From assembly GCF_003590095.1 (NCBI RefSeq), contig NC_039491.1:6138001-6202000 (forward strand): a stretch of 64,000 nucleotides of DNA, in the 5' to 3' direction. The notes under the pieces were generated by a model. The model was not told the DNA's origin and ran no database searches. It saw only the letters and a list, made by a program, of their open reading frames with translations. Below, one piece after another: positions 38,000 through 50,802 of the stretch. A program made the translations under genes and the position numbers. Each line of letters starts with the position of its first letter. Position 1 is the stretch's first letter. The DNA is from Trichoplusia ni. Taxonomy: Eukaryota; Arthropoda; Insecta; Lepidoptera; Noctuidae.

Positions 38000-40900
38000 A
38001 TGCAATCAGGAAGTGGTCCTAAAAATCCACCATGGGCTCGATCAAACGTGAACACAAATATGACCGGCATGAATCCGCAAATAATGGATCCAAATGCAAT
38101 GATGACGCAGCAGGGTATGATGCAGTTTCAACAAACTCAGGCTGTGTTTAATCCTAGTATGATGCAAGCTCAAAGTGGCATGGCTATGCCGATGGGCGGA
38201 CAAATGCCAATGAACCAAATGACTCAAGGTCAAATGTATCCTGGCAATGTTGTTGCGTATCCGACGCCTCGTGCAATGAATCCAGGGATGTATCAAAATA
38301 CGCAAACGAATCAGTCGTCCAACAGTTCCGATCAACGTGTTTTCACTGGGACTGTAACAAAGACTCACAATGATTTTGGGTTTGTTGATCATGATGTTTT
38401 CTACCAAACGTCTGTTTGTGCCAAAGGTATTATTCCTAAAGTAAACGACAGAGTTCTTGTTGAAGCATCTTACAACCCAAATATGCCATTTAAATGGAAT
38501 GCGACTCGTGTGCAAGTGTTGCCTAAAGCTGGACCGAATCAGAAGAATCCTCCCAAGCAAAACAATTACAATGCTGTGCCGCCCCCAGTCAAGAAGTCTA
38601 TGCCATCCCGTCGGGACGAGAGGCCTCCTCGTAGAGATGAAAGAGTAAGTATCTCAAGGCAATTTACTGGTCTTCCACTTACACTTGTTTAATAATCTCC
38701 TCAATAAAGAATAGACAATAATAAATATCTATAATATGATTATGTCCACCTCCTATTATGTACATCATACAAATACTTTTGTATATTTACACAACTTCCA
38801 CAACAATGTCTGGTGGCCCCAACTAATTTTGTGTATAGAGTAAAATATTTGTCATATAAAGGAGCTCAATCAATAATACTATAAAACCTGTCGTGTTATA
38901 GAACCATCTTACTTTATCATTTGCTATTTGGTGATATTATAGTACTATCTGTGGTTCCATTTATTAATTACTAAGAGATTTATTCAGAGTTTTTTTTTTT
39001 AATAATTCTAAAATTAATTTACAAATCATTAAAAGAGTCATTATAATTACAGAAAAAAAAACAATAAATTTACATACTTTTATAAGCCACTTTAAATACT
39101 GTATAACCATTGTGGCATTGATTTGTTTCAACTTATGATGTATGTTTTACATTAAACAGCCGAAGAGGTCCCGCTCTAGGACACGTTCACGTTCTCGCGA
39201 TCGTCGTGACAGCCGTAGCCGTCGTGATTCTCCTCCCCGCAAACGGCCGGTCATACACCAGCCATCACCTATCAAATATGTTGTGCGTGTACCACGGATC
39301 CCACTAGACATGTAAATATCTAACCCAGAATTGATTCTATAAATTAAAATGATTTCAGACATATTTCAAAAAATTGCGTAATACTTTTTATTTTATAATA
39401 TAATTGTGTAATATTTTTTGAGACATGAAAAATGTTATTTTCTGAAAAACATTGTTATCTCCAAATTCAAGTAGATGTGTGATATTTGTTTTTATAATTA
39501 TATCATGTTGTTTCATTTTCAGTCAAAAAATGGATGTCCCAGGCCTATCACAAAGATATACAAATCTTTATGTGCCTTCTGACTTTTTTAATGCTCAAGT
39601 AAAGTGGGGAGAAACATTCCCACCACAAACACCATTTTCTATTAACAATCCATGTGCCTATCATATTATGAACAAAGAAATTGATAGTCCAACTGCCAAT
39701 GACTCAATTTTGGAACCATCCGATGCTGATTATAGATTTTCAGCTAAAGTAAGTTCTTCAACACAAAAATGTCATGTTAAAAATAGCATTTCTTATTAGG
39801 TAAATATCTGTTATATTCATTCAAAATTGTCCTTGTATTTTTAGGTCATGCTAATCAGTATGCCAACATTGGAGACTTTGTATCAAAAATGTGGACTCAC
39901 CAAAGTTGATGAAAAAGATAAACGCTCAAACAACAAAACTCCATTGCATCCAACTAGACTTATTAAGTTTCTCGTAGGGCAGAAGGGAAAAGGTGGTGAA
40001 AACTTTGCTATAGGTGGACCCTGGAGCCCATCCTTAGATGGTGAAAATCCTCAGGGTGATCCAAAAGTTTTGGTGAAGACTGCAATACGTACTTGTAAAG
40101 CTTTAACAGGCATTGATTTATCATCATGTACCCAGTGGTAAGTGATACTCTTAATCTATTTGGTGACTAACTGTCCTACATAGCCAGTATTTTTGCTTAG
40201 AATCATGAGCTGGGCCGGGAGTTTCTTCTCGTTAGCACTTAGCCAATAAGCTTGCACAAGTCTTTACCATTGACTAAATGGCTAAGAGACAGAAGAAGCT
40301 TTATCCCACTGTTGAACCTTGTATTAGCCATGGTACACACATTCCTTAAGTGAGAGTATGGAGGCGTTCGTACATCGCGGAAGGCGCAACTGATTGGATG
40401 CAGACCCGATGTACCACGTACCAAAACAGCAGTTTTTAACTCTCTTAGCGGAAGTGTCGTGTCCATGTCTGCAGTCGGGTGGGCGGCGCGAGAGTTGCGC
40501 TTGTGAGTATACTATAACTGTATTACCCATGCAGGTACCGAATGGTGGAGTTTTACTACTGGCGCGAAGGCAGCGGCGGCAAGTCGCGGCTCGAGTGTGT
40601 GGTGTTGTTCCTGCCGGACGTGTGGTCGGCGCAACCGTCGCGTGTCGACTGGACCACCGTACAGGAGCAGTATAAAGCAGCCTGCGATGCCGCCTTACAA
40701 AAGCTCGAGAGCGACCAACCGGAGTCCAGCAAGCCTAAGCAACAACCGGCGGCAGCGGCAGCAGTGGCGGCCGACTCTTCTGCGGCGGACAAATCGCAAA
40801 TTGTTTGTTCCCAGTTTTGTTTAGTTACGTTTCCGGCTGCGCTCTCCTAAAATTTTGGAAGGACAACGTGATGCTGCCGACTTCAAACAGTCCTGTTGTA

Positions 40901-43900
40901 ATGCGGACATCGCCTGGGCATAGATAATTTAATCATAATCAAATCCTTCTCACTTTTCACAGAATAAATTAATTTAATTGAAAACCCTCCTTAAATAGTT
41001 AAATGACATGTTGAACACCCTACACTTTTTATACTGTCCTTGAGTTCAACTGGTTAGAAATCGACGTAAATACTCATGTTCTCTAATTTTTTAGGAAAAA
41101 GATTTGGATAGTAGCACAATAACCATTGATGAAAATGATGAGGATGAGGAAAAACCAGAACCGAGCCATTATTCTAAAATAGATCTGAGGTCTATAAAGG
41201 TGGAACAGCTGCGTCAAGAATTACGCGCACGTAACGTTAGTTGCAAAGGTAAGAAAAGTTAAATCTTAAAATTACACCATCACTCAATTTATAAGATTAA
41301 CTATAGTGAAAGGTTGTTTACATTAGGACTGAGATCACAGCTTGTGTCACGGCTCTCGAAGCTACTGAAGACTGAGGAAGCTGAAGATAAAAAAAGTGAT
41401 GATGTCATGGAATTGGAAGATGATGAGCAGGAACCAGAGAAAAAAGAAATTGAGGAGGAGAAAATAGAAATTAAAGATGAAAAAGAAGACGAAGCTAAGA
41501 AAGCTGAGGCTAAAGTAGATGAAGGTGATAAGAAAGAAGAAAAAACAGAAAAAGTTGAAAAGAAAACTGAAAAAGAAATTGAAGAAGAAAAAAGAAAGGT
41601 ACTTTAAAGCTTATTCAGTATTATGTTATGGTTTCTGGTTAAGAACAATTAGTATATGCATTGGACACTGCATATATAGACGAGTAAAAAGAGATGGTTT
41701 AGTTGATAACGACGTTATAAATAATTTAACTTTTCAGCTGGAAAAAGAAAAGCAGTTGCGCAAATCGCGTTACGAAATCCCGCCAACACCTCACATTCTT
41801 GTGCACCCGTCTACTACGGCGAAAGGCGGTAAATTCAACTGTAGCGTTGCTACACTATCGCTACTTCTTGATTATAGAATTACTGACAATAAAGAACATA
41901 GTTTTGAGGTATGTTCAGTATAATTATTATACTCCTTTGTAACAAATCTTTCGTAGTTCTGAATTTATTTTAAAATTACACCTGTCAATAATGTATTTAT
42001 TTTAGCTATTCGTATTTGCCGAGTTGTTCAACGAAATGTTGATGCGCGACTTCGGCTTTTACATTTACAAGACGTTGTACACTCTGCCAGAGAAGACGGA
42101 AGAAATTAAAGAGAAAGAGAAGTCCGAAGATAAATCGGAAAAGAAGGTGGAAGAGAAGAAAGAAGAAAAGAAAGAGGAGAAAAAAGATGACAGGCGTGAT
42201 GAAAGGCGCGATTCACGAAGGCGAGACCGAAAGGTAAATAAGTTACATTGCAGAGTCTCTATGGCTTATATATAAGACTTGCATCGCAAACTCTGTATCT
42301 TGTTATGTCCCATCTCCCTTCGACAATTGCAAGTCTTTACAAGGCAGTAGTAGGCCCTTAGCTAGTCTGATCGCGTTTTATTTTGTTCTTTAATAATTTT
42401 TTTAATTACACAGCTATACAGACATTACATAACTAAGACACATAATATTATAGGAAAGTCCTAGTGACGATGAACGCAGCGGTTCTCCAAAACGACGTAG
42501 CCGTGGTGTTGAGCTGCCTCCTGATCCATACCTCTTGCTCTCCCTTGTGTACTTTGACACGTCTCGCGGAGGCAGCATGACCAAGAAAGATCTGCAGAAC
42601 CTATTCATGAGCCTCGGATTACAACTGTCTCGTTCACAAATCAGAGCTGTCCTTGAGAAAGTGTGCGTAAAAGAAATTTTCAACTACAAGTAAGTTACTC
42701 TTACATAATATTGCTATAATTGAATTGGTATGAATAAATTGTAACAAGGTCTCTAAATTATCAATAATGTTTTAGGTCACTTATACAAACCATCAGAGAT
42801 GTTGCATCTGGGGCACCTGAGGCGATACAAGATTTCCCATTGGACAGCACTATCATAACTAATGATGTGCCAACACATGTTAGTAAACTAGTTCATATTA
42901 TTCAAGTTATCATTTAATGAAATAATTGTTCGTTTTTATCAGTGCAGTTTTTATCAGCGCATTTTAAAACATTGGTGTATTTAAAGATTGCAGAATTAGA
43001 GGAAGCTATAGCTGCAGGCAACAGAAATTTGTTGCCTTTATTCCATACGTCAGGTGAAGATTCTGAAAACAAGTCCGGAGAAACGAAAGATGTTACTGAT
43101 TCAGGTAAGCAAGTAGTGCTTTGTTTTTTTTTTTTAAGATATACATAAATTGTGTGTAACTTGCGAGTTTTTTTAAGAATAAACGATGCCCTATCACTGG
43201 ACCTACTGAAACTTTTTACATCGAGTACACGTGTAATGTATGCGTGCAGGCATGGTGATGTACAAGTCGCGGCTGGTGGACGTGGGCGCGCTGGTGGCGG
43301 CGGGCGCGCGGGCGGCGGGCGCGCGCGCGCGGCTGGAGGCGGCGCTGGAGGCCACGCGCAGCGCGCTGCGGGCCGCGCGCGCCGCCGCGCACTCCACGCA
43401 GCAGGCCGAGCGCGGCGCGCAGTCGCAGGTGTCCGACCTCAGCGCCAGCCTCGCCGCCGCGCGCGCCAGGATCGCCTCGCTCACCGTCAGTGCACGCTCC
43501 TTACTACTTTATCACCCATTATTTTACCTCAAACTGCAAGATGTTTACTTAGAGAGAGCAAAATGATTAAGTATTACCACATAAATTAAATATCTACACG
43601 CTTCGGAAACTGGCGTGGCCCTGCGCCGAAACTATAACTATCTACGTAACACAGATTTTAATTTTGGTAAATCTAATAATATAAATCTGTAATCTATCAG
43701 ACAGATTTCCAAAATATTGAATACGTTTTTTTTTATTTGATCACATCATTAAAAAGTAAGGAAGGTAAAAATCACGTATGTTTGGTAGTGTAGAATAAAA
43801 AAACACTTGCTAGCAAAATATGTAGTGTTAAGTGCCGTCAGATGAAATTTTAAATCACTGTACTCTTCTTTTTGTCACGTTTTTTATTTACCGTCTTTTT

Positions 43901-44440
43901 GTGTTTACGAGAAAAATAAGTATCCAGTATTTTTTTAAATTTGTCTGACGGATGAACAGTTTTTTTTACAAATCTCTATTGCAATAACCTAACAAGCACT
44001 TTTAATCTGATGACATAAATTGTCTGTATTTTTTTCCAGGCAAGTTCTAAGATATTCCATTCAGCTTTGAAGAGTATTCAGTCAAAAGTAGAAGCTGTCG
44101 TTAACATCAAATATGAAGATGATGACGTCGTAGAAATTGTTAATGGACCTGCACAGTAAGTTCATTCACTCATTTAGTTAATCATCAACTCGTAAATAAC
44201 TGAAAAATATCCGTAGAACTGTAATCGAATTATTCTATTTTTAGGAATGACAAGGACTCGAAGAAGGATTCCAAAACTGAAAAACAGGAAAATAAAGAGA
44301 CAGCTGCTACTGAACAATCTTCAAATTCAACAAAACCTGCAGGTGACGTTTTATTAGATGGAGAAACAAAAGATGAGGAAAATGAGGCTCAGGAAACTGA
44401 TATAACCTCAGACAACATGGATCTCGATGATAGGGAATAA
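38000..44440 (+). CDS. CCAR1: CCAR1, cell division cycle and apoptosis regulator protein 1
   Basis: Fifteen coding exons: 38000-38644, 39160-39311, 39523-39748, 39845-40137, 40535-40802, 41095-41248, 41327-41598, 41738-41908, 42006-42233, 42454-42689, 42776-42878, 42987-43104, 43250-43485, 44040-44155, 44245-44440. All phases agree and give 1137 aa (human CCAR1 is about 1150). Order: Met/Gln-rich N-terminus; S1-like domain (about 113-172, RVFTGTVTKTHNDFGFVD); Arg/Ser-rich linker; DBC1 pseudo-nudix domain (about 342-500, SPSLDGENPQGDP, GIDLSSCTQWYR); SAP domain (about 554-590, IKVEQLRQELRARNVSCKG); Lys/Glu-rich stretches; a conserved segment AELFNEMLMRDFGFYIYK; degenerate EF-hand region (exon 10); C-terminal coiled coil. 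Family knowledge: nuclear coactivator for Mediator/nuclear-receptor transcription and an apoptosis and splicing regulator. The donor of exon 5 (GTTTGT) is weak, so that boundary is the least certain. Exon 13 is extremely GC-rich. Confidence 0.95.
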
Positions 44441-44457
44441 CTTCGTTTTATAACTTA

Positions 44458-44463
44458 AATAAA
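44458..44463 (+). terminator. Proximal poly(A) signal of CCAR1
   Basis: aataaa 18 bases after the stop codon. A second aataaa at 45386-45391 could serve a longer transcript. Confidence 0.5.
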
Positions 44464-45385
44464 ATATAAATGGCCTATAAAGGCATAGTTTATTTAAGCT
44501 GTGGCCTACAGAAGCACAGTTTGTATAAGCTGACATAGGCGAACTTAAAAAGCCTTTTAATATGTTAAAAAAAACGAAAAACCATTGTAATTTGATTTTA
44601 ATTTCTGGTTAAATGTAAGATTTATGCTAAATGATCGTAACTTTTAAAAGTGTAGTGTTTAGTAGTGTAACTAACTGAATTTAGTGACCGAGTATGGTTT
44701 TGTTTGTCTCAAATATTACTTTTAGAATCAGATAAATGTTTTTGTTCCCACTTGAAATTGATAAAAAACGCCAAATTTCGACAAGGGTTCTCGTGTAGTT
44801 TATGGAGTCTCGTAAATACTAAATTTTTATAGCAGACGTTTATACGTATGGTGTAATTCTGGTCAAAAAAAATTATATTTAGGTGTTACATGTTCAATTA
44901 TGTAAAAAAAGTTGACATTAAATACAAGTACCAACATATTACCAGTTATTTCTGTACCACATGATCTTACTTTTATCCGCCCTGAAGTTTAGAGTAAATT
45001 GCAACTTTAGAGATCAATGTAGTTTATTAATTGAGCATGTAGCCCTAAAATCGGGTAAGTGGCACCAATATTTGTTTATGTATTAAATGTCATAGATTTA
45101 CATAAGACAGCCAAATGTATTTCATAGAAATTTGTGTGATAATAAAAAAACCTGTCTTACGACTTCGATTGTTGGACCAGATTATTATATAAGGTAGCTT
45201 AACAATACTAAATCACACTTACGAAAAAACTTAAATAACTCTACTCTTGTATAATGTAAGAAGTGAATCCTCGTTTCAAATCTAGATAAGTATTGGTGTG
45301 AATTTTATAACATGTAGGTTACTTAAACCAAAGCATTCTCTTGCTTTGTAAGTCTAGATATAAGTATTTCTGTGCATTTAAATGC

Positions 45386-45391
45386 AATAAA
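45386..45391 (+). terminator. Distal CCAR1 poly(A) signal
   Basis: aataaa followed by a T/G-rich stretch (tgtgtatgttattattt). It would give a roughly 1-kb 3' untranslated region and end just before the Abi 3' end on the other strand. Confidence 0.4.
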
Positions 45392-45463
45392 ATAGATTCG
45401 TGCAAACTGTGTATGTTATTATTTCGTAGAAAATGAAACATGATTTGAATGTAGCATAGTAAT

Positions 45464-45469
45464 TTTATT
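45464..45469 (-). terminator. Abi poly(A) signal
   Basis: tttatt on the plus strand reads AATAAA on the Abi strand, 365 bases past the Abi stop codon. It lies about 75 bp from the distal CCAR1 signal, so the two genes are tail to tail. Confidence 0.45.
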
Positions 45470-45833
45470 TATACCACAATTACAACAAATTGATCATACA
45501 TACTAGCCTTTGAACCTCGCATCCTACTATATTGATATTCCTAGAATATTTAAAACATATTGGAGTAGACAAATACTACAGAAAAAATTGCTTAGATGAA
45601 ACTTAAATTACATTCATATATTATACTTTGATTAAATTTGAATATATCTCTAACATAATTAACTTAAATCGTGGAATATTCATTTAACATAGATAATATT
45701 GAAATATCAAGAAGATAAGAGTTAAATGCTCTTATGAAGTAGTGAAGTATACTAATACTATAAGATACTCCTAATATATAGTGCATATTGTATGAACATA
45801 CTATACACTTAGTAATTGATATGTAGAGAAGGA

Positions 45834-48243
45834 TTACACACAGGGTTCTACATAGTTTCCAGGAAAGAGACCAGTAACTCCGTCCATAACGCCTTCCCAC
45901 CAGCCGTCGTCATTCTTCTTCAACACATAGATCACGGCACTCTCTTGGAATGATAACTCATCTTCTTTGTCAGCATAGTAGTCGTAGATTGCTACAACTG
46001 TAACAAAAAAACATTAGGTAAATTATCATAATCTTGTGGCTTGTGGCCCTTTGCAGAAAGTCTTGTATATTACCTTTCTCCAGATAGTTTTTGGGTACCC
46101 ATCCAGGTAGGTCTTCTTCGTCGGGCACAATAGCAGGAACAGCATTAGTGTACTGTGTTCCCATCTTGTTCTGTAAAGTAATGAAAATATAACTGACTGA
46201 TCTCATGTAAAGCAAACACAGTTCAGAATTTTTTATATGGTTTATATACAAAGTATTTCATAGCATCTGAGAATAAGCAAGAGTAGACATCTTACACTGA
46301 GATGGTGCGATCTGCCAAACCCATCATGCACCAGTTCGTCATCCATGGGCGGCGGCGGCAAAGGTGGCGATACAGACCCGCCGCGGATTGAACCACCACC
46401 CGCAGAAGACGACGAAGCACGCTGAAATATAAATTTGATGAAATTCTAGATGTTGACAATCATTGACACAAAAAAATAACTTGAATAGTTGTAATACTAG
46501 TCAAGTTTTAAATATTTGTATAAAAAAGGCAAAACTAACCTGTCCAGGAAGACTCATGGAATGTTGGCTATGTTCTCCATCAGAACCAATCAATGGGGAA
46601 GGTGGGGCTGTAAAAGTTACATTTCATTAAATGTTGGCACCTTAACAAATGTTGGCAAAACACTGCTTAACAATGGTAATCAAGGTGATAAAGGATATGG
46701 AATAATATACTAACGTGGCATGCTGGAATGCAAATCTTGTTGGGAATAATTGGATGTGGCTTGATGTTGATTTGGGTGTACCATTCCAACCTAGAAATAA
46801 AATCACACTTACAACAACAATATTGTGGAATATTATGTTGATAACTGCTCTTAATCCTAGGAGTAACATGCTTAATAAATAAAATGGAAATGTTCTAATG
46901 TATTGAATCTAATCATAGTAATTTAAGTCAACAAGTCAGATCAACTATTGTAGGTAAGAAACTGGGCTTTTTAAGGTTCACTTACACTCAAAACTTTAGG
47001 ACTGTAAACATCAACATAACAGACAGTAGTGTGTACTTATGTGATCTTTGCAGAGTTACAGCTAGGAAAAAGAATTAAACATTAAGCTCTGCTATTATAT
47101 CTATAACTTGTAATAAATAAATTTGAAATTAAACTTAAATACTTTTGTACCTGAGGTTGGGCAACAGGCAGAGTGGAGTAACCTGGTGGTCGACGAGGGT
47201 AGTTCGGCGCGTAATGCGACGGTACCTGAGGTGGAGCTACTGCCGGCGGAGTGCGGTACTCGCGAGAAGATTTACCTGTTTATTTTTAATTGAAATTACA
47301 TTTTAATGATAGGGTCATAATTTAAATGTTCGAAATTATCCCTTCTATAAGGATTTTTTAGTTATCATCTTATCCTCTAAACATTGGCAAATAATCAATA
47401 AATTGTTAGACATTTTGTAGAGAGATAGAATTTTTGGTGAAAATTTTAGACATGGAGAGGGCTTCATTTAGTAAAAATAATAAATATTTACTTCAATTTA
47501 GCTTCAAGTCCCTATATGAATGAGTGAACTACTGTTTACCAAGTGTGCCACGCCCCAGAGTCCCAGTATTAGCAGCTGCCGCAGCTCTCACTGCAGCTGG
47601 TGGTGTTGGAGGTTTTGTAGTTGGTGCTGGCAAGGTGGCAGCACTTGGGGCTGAACCAGAACGCCGCCCTCTGGGTGTCCCACTTGTAGCTCCATTCCAA
47701 CGAGCACCATGACCAATATCATCCAATGCTAATAAATAATTCAATTAAATTTTTAATAATTTCATAAATTACATGGAAGAACCACTATAAAGGACTTTTT
47801 AATGTATTACCTGTGTAATCAATGCTTTTCCTTACATATTTAATTGGTTTCTCTGGATTAGCAGGGGCAATGATTTTGTACTGCCTGTTGGTCACTTTAT
47901 TTGCAGTCAGAACTCCTATCTCTCTGCGTGCAACCTTCTCTTTATGTATAGAGACAGTTTGAGCAATGTGGTTCATTTGTCCTTCCATTTCAGCCAACTG
48001 CATTGTTTGTAACTCCAACAGTTGCAGGAAGTTATAAGCCAGAGTATTTATCTGATATGCTACACTTGCCAAAGATTGAGTTGTGTAGTTTTTGGTGCTC
48101 TCTAATGCAAGCCTCTTATTTTCTGATTGAAAATAGTTGGCTTCGCAGTAGTCAGCCACACGCTCGAGGTTTGTATGGCTGTCCGTAAGATGACTGCGCC
48201 CCTCGGGGATCTCGGTTTGCAGTAACGCTGCTAATTCAGCCAT
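45834..48243 (-). CDS. Abi: Abl interactor (Abi), WAVE regulatory complex subunit
   Basis: Eight coding exons on the minus strand: 48243-47811, 47728-47540, 47275-47151, 46790-46715, 46607-46540, 46421-46296, 46170-46074 and 45997-45834. All phases agree and give 425 aa. Exon 1 (residues 1-144) holds the N-terminal helical and Abi homeodomain-homologous region (LERVADYCEANYF, VARREIGVLTANK). The middle is Pro/Ser-rich (APPQVPSHYAPNYPRRPPGY, SPPLPPPPMDDELV). The last two exons hold DEEDLPGWVPKNYLEK and a full SH3 domain (VAIYDYYADKEDELSFQE to WWEGVMDGVTGLFPGNYVEP). Family knowledge: Abi sits in the pentameric SCAR/WAVE complex with Sra1, Nap1 and HSPC300, and links Abl kinase and Rac to Arp2/3 actin assembly. 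The protein ends PCV, as in other Abi proteins. No defects seen. Confidence 0.97.
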
Positions 48244-48540
48244 TTTGCTTTAAAATAGGTACTGAAAGTTAGTACAATTTACAATAATATTAATCATCAT
48301 ATTTTTCCGTTGTTTATGTATGGATATAAAATAACAATTGTTTTCATAACCAGGATATAGGCTACTTCCGATTCACAGGAAATTTTATGATAAACTTACC
48401 TTTTCACAATGATTTGTACAAAAGTTACAGAAACTTTACTGCCACATTTATTACTATATCATAAGATATAAATAACAATCTGTTGTCACTACAAATAATT
48501 AGTGTGGGTGGGACGTTGCAGTCATTCTCAAAATTATTGT
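48244..48540 (-). other. Abi 5' untranslated exons
   Basis: On the minus strand AACTTTCAG is a good acceptor, so the first coding exon starts at 48261 with 17 untranslated bases. A donor AAAAG-GTAAGTTTATC has its exon end at 48400. The intron (48262-48399) splits the leader and leaves an untranslated first exon at 48400 to roughly 48540. The start site is not fixed. Confidence 0.6.
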
Positions 48541-50060
48541 AATTAATTTCCACTCCCACTAGAGACCGTACCTTAGTACTACTTTGACATGTAAACTATG
48601 CAGAGTTGCCATCTTTTACACATATTATTATTTAAAAAACAGAAAACTTCTGTTTGTTGCACATTAATATAACGACTTCCCCATAATCTTAAATAATTAA
48701 AAAAGCTCATAAAGCATTTGTTAATTAGCACTAAAATAATCTCAGTATACAAATGTCCAACATAAACACGAAGAAACCTTAACATCAAGAAGATAAAGGT
48801 ACGGCTCCATGCAGACGGTCGACGCTTGTTTGCAACGACAAATCTGGTCACGTGGCCCAATTTTAAATTTTCCGCGATTCGAAAAGTTGCTGCTCCACGC
48901 AGTCGCTCGTTTACAGTGATAATGGCGCGGCCTCATGGAGTCGCTCGTCGCTCGTTTCTAGCGACAAATCACGTGACCCCATTTTTAAATTTCACACGAT
49001 TCGAAAAGTGGCTGCTTCGTGAAGTCGCTGGTTGCTCGTTTGCAGCGATAAATCTGGTCAGGATGCGCCTGTGTTGCTGATTTTCTAACCTCATTCGTAC
49101 CCCGCGGCAGTGATACAAATGAAGGAAATAGAATTGCGTGGTGTTTTTTTTTCTATTTTTCGATTCCGTTATTTACGGGAATTAATTTAGAGACTGTCAC
49201 AGCACTACTTTCGTATCGACTTTCTTTTCTCTGTTCTATAGTGTATTAATTACCTATGATCTTTTTCCAGCGACAAAGATCAACATTTTCAGCTTTGTCG
49301 CTACCATTCCTGCGACCATATTTTGTCGTTTTTTCGAGACGCGGGAAATTTAAAATGTGGTCACGTGATCAGACTTGTCGCTGCTAACGAGCGACTACTG
49401 ACTTTGAGGCTACGCCTTAAATCTAGTCACTACGCGACGCGATATGATGTTGCTGATCTCCTTGATCCTTTTAATTCCATTATTTACAGGAATTAATTTA
49501 TAAACCTTAGCAGCACTACACATATTATGTCGACTTGTCTCACCGGTCACTCTCTATCTTTTCCCAGCAACAAAGCTAAACACTCTCAGCTTTGTCGCTA
49601 AATATAACGTGACCATTTCGAGTCGCGGGAAATTTAAAATGGGGTGTTATATCAACAAGTTAACAATAAGAGCGTTGCAATCAATGTGCAATATCAATTT
49701 GACATGTAGGTTGTAGACAAAAAATAATTGAACATTAAAAATCACTTCAATAAATGTTGGGTGGCCTGGTAGATACAAGCCCGTTCATTGAAACTCAATG
49801 ATGTGTAAATAATAATATATAGGGTAGTACAACCAGGGCTTAGGAAATTATGATACGCTGTGCGGCTTGAACACGCAAAAATATCATATTACGATACTAG
49901 ACGGGTGCGACCAGGAGGTGCATATGGTCGTTTCCCGATTCCGTGTCGCTACGAAACGCTGATCGACATCGAGTCTAATAAAATCAACCATAAGGCAGTA
50001 ATTAAAGCTGAGAAACTACTTTTACCATAAGAAAAAACAGATACCAATGCAATCATTACA
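48541..50060. other. Abi-Strip spacer with repeat cluster
   Basis: It holds the Abi promoter (around 48540-48800) and the inverted-repeat cluster described separately. Beyond 49650 there is AT-rich sequence with no supported gene. Confidence 0.5.
48825..49650. repeat. Cluster of direct and inverted copies of a roughly 55-bp motif
   Basis: The core reads agcgacaaat, tggtcacgtg, cc, attttaaattt, ccgcga, ttcgaaaag. Plus-strand copies lie at about 48829-48886 and 48950-49008, with a truncated head at 49035-49062. Reverse-strand copies lie at about 49334-49398 (acgcgggaaatttaaaatgt, then ggtcacgtga and cttgtcgctgc) and 49619-49647. The arrangement suggests nested foldback or MITE-like elements. 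The family is not known to me. Confidence 0.75.
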
Positions 50061-50802
50061 ATTTTATTTAAGATAGCTATATAGGTTTAAACTGTTGAAA
50101 ATACTTAAACTTTAACAAATCCTCCAAATTCATCACTTCATTGCAGAAATTGCTTCACAAACAAAGAAATTTTATTGGTAAATTCAGTTCTGGTTTGTGT
50201 GGTACAACTAGTTACTAAATACAAGATTTTATTATAATTCATTATCCACAACTCACAAGCTCTAAAATGTTTACTACAGTAACATACATATAATTTATTT
50301 TTAATCTATTTGACGTAAGTATATTATTTTAGTAGGTATTTAAGATTTATCTTTAGGTGATTGTTTAATAGTTTTTCACATAAAACTGAGTATGTCATGA
50401 TAAAACTAATTTTAAATATATAAAAATAAAACAATACTAAGTGTAACTTAATAATGTAACTACGATTATACAGATTTATAAGAAAAAATTCAATAAGTTA
50501 TATTTAAACTATACTAGTGGTAGTGCCACACCGTCCCTATTAATCAGGGATCTACCACTCTCCGACTTATTAATGACAAAAAGTCGGATTTTGAAGACAT
50601 AAAGCCAATTTTAAAAGCTGGCAATTAAGCTTCACAAGTTCTCATTTGTGAGATATAATATGCCTGCTTACTTTCAGCAATGCCAGTAAAAAAAAACACT
50701 ATTCAATTAAACACCTTTCTAAATGTAATATGAGATTTAAAAATTATAAAGAAACTGTACAAAATTACATTTGCTTGCCTTGAAATTAGGTGTTATATTA
50801 TT
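50061..50802 (-). other. Probable Strip 3' untranslated region
   Basis: AT-rich sequence downstream of the Strip stop. AATAAA on the minus strand occurs near 50295 and again near 50064, so either could end the transcript. No gene is seen. Confidence 0.45.

Noticed and set aside
38042..38560. 172-codon frame antisense to CCAR1 exon 1
   Set aside because: It mirrors the Met/Gln-rich coding strand and its product is His/Leu/Ser-rich without a domain. The sense frame has a strong CCAR1 match.
43152..43589. Several long frames over the GC-rich CCAR1 exon on both strands
   Set aside because: High GC removes stop codons in every frame. Only the frame that joins the flanking CCAR1 exons in phase is kept.
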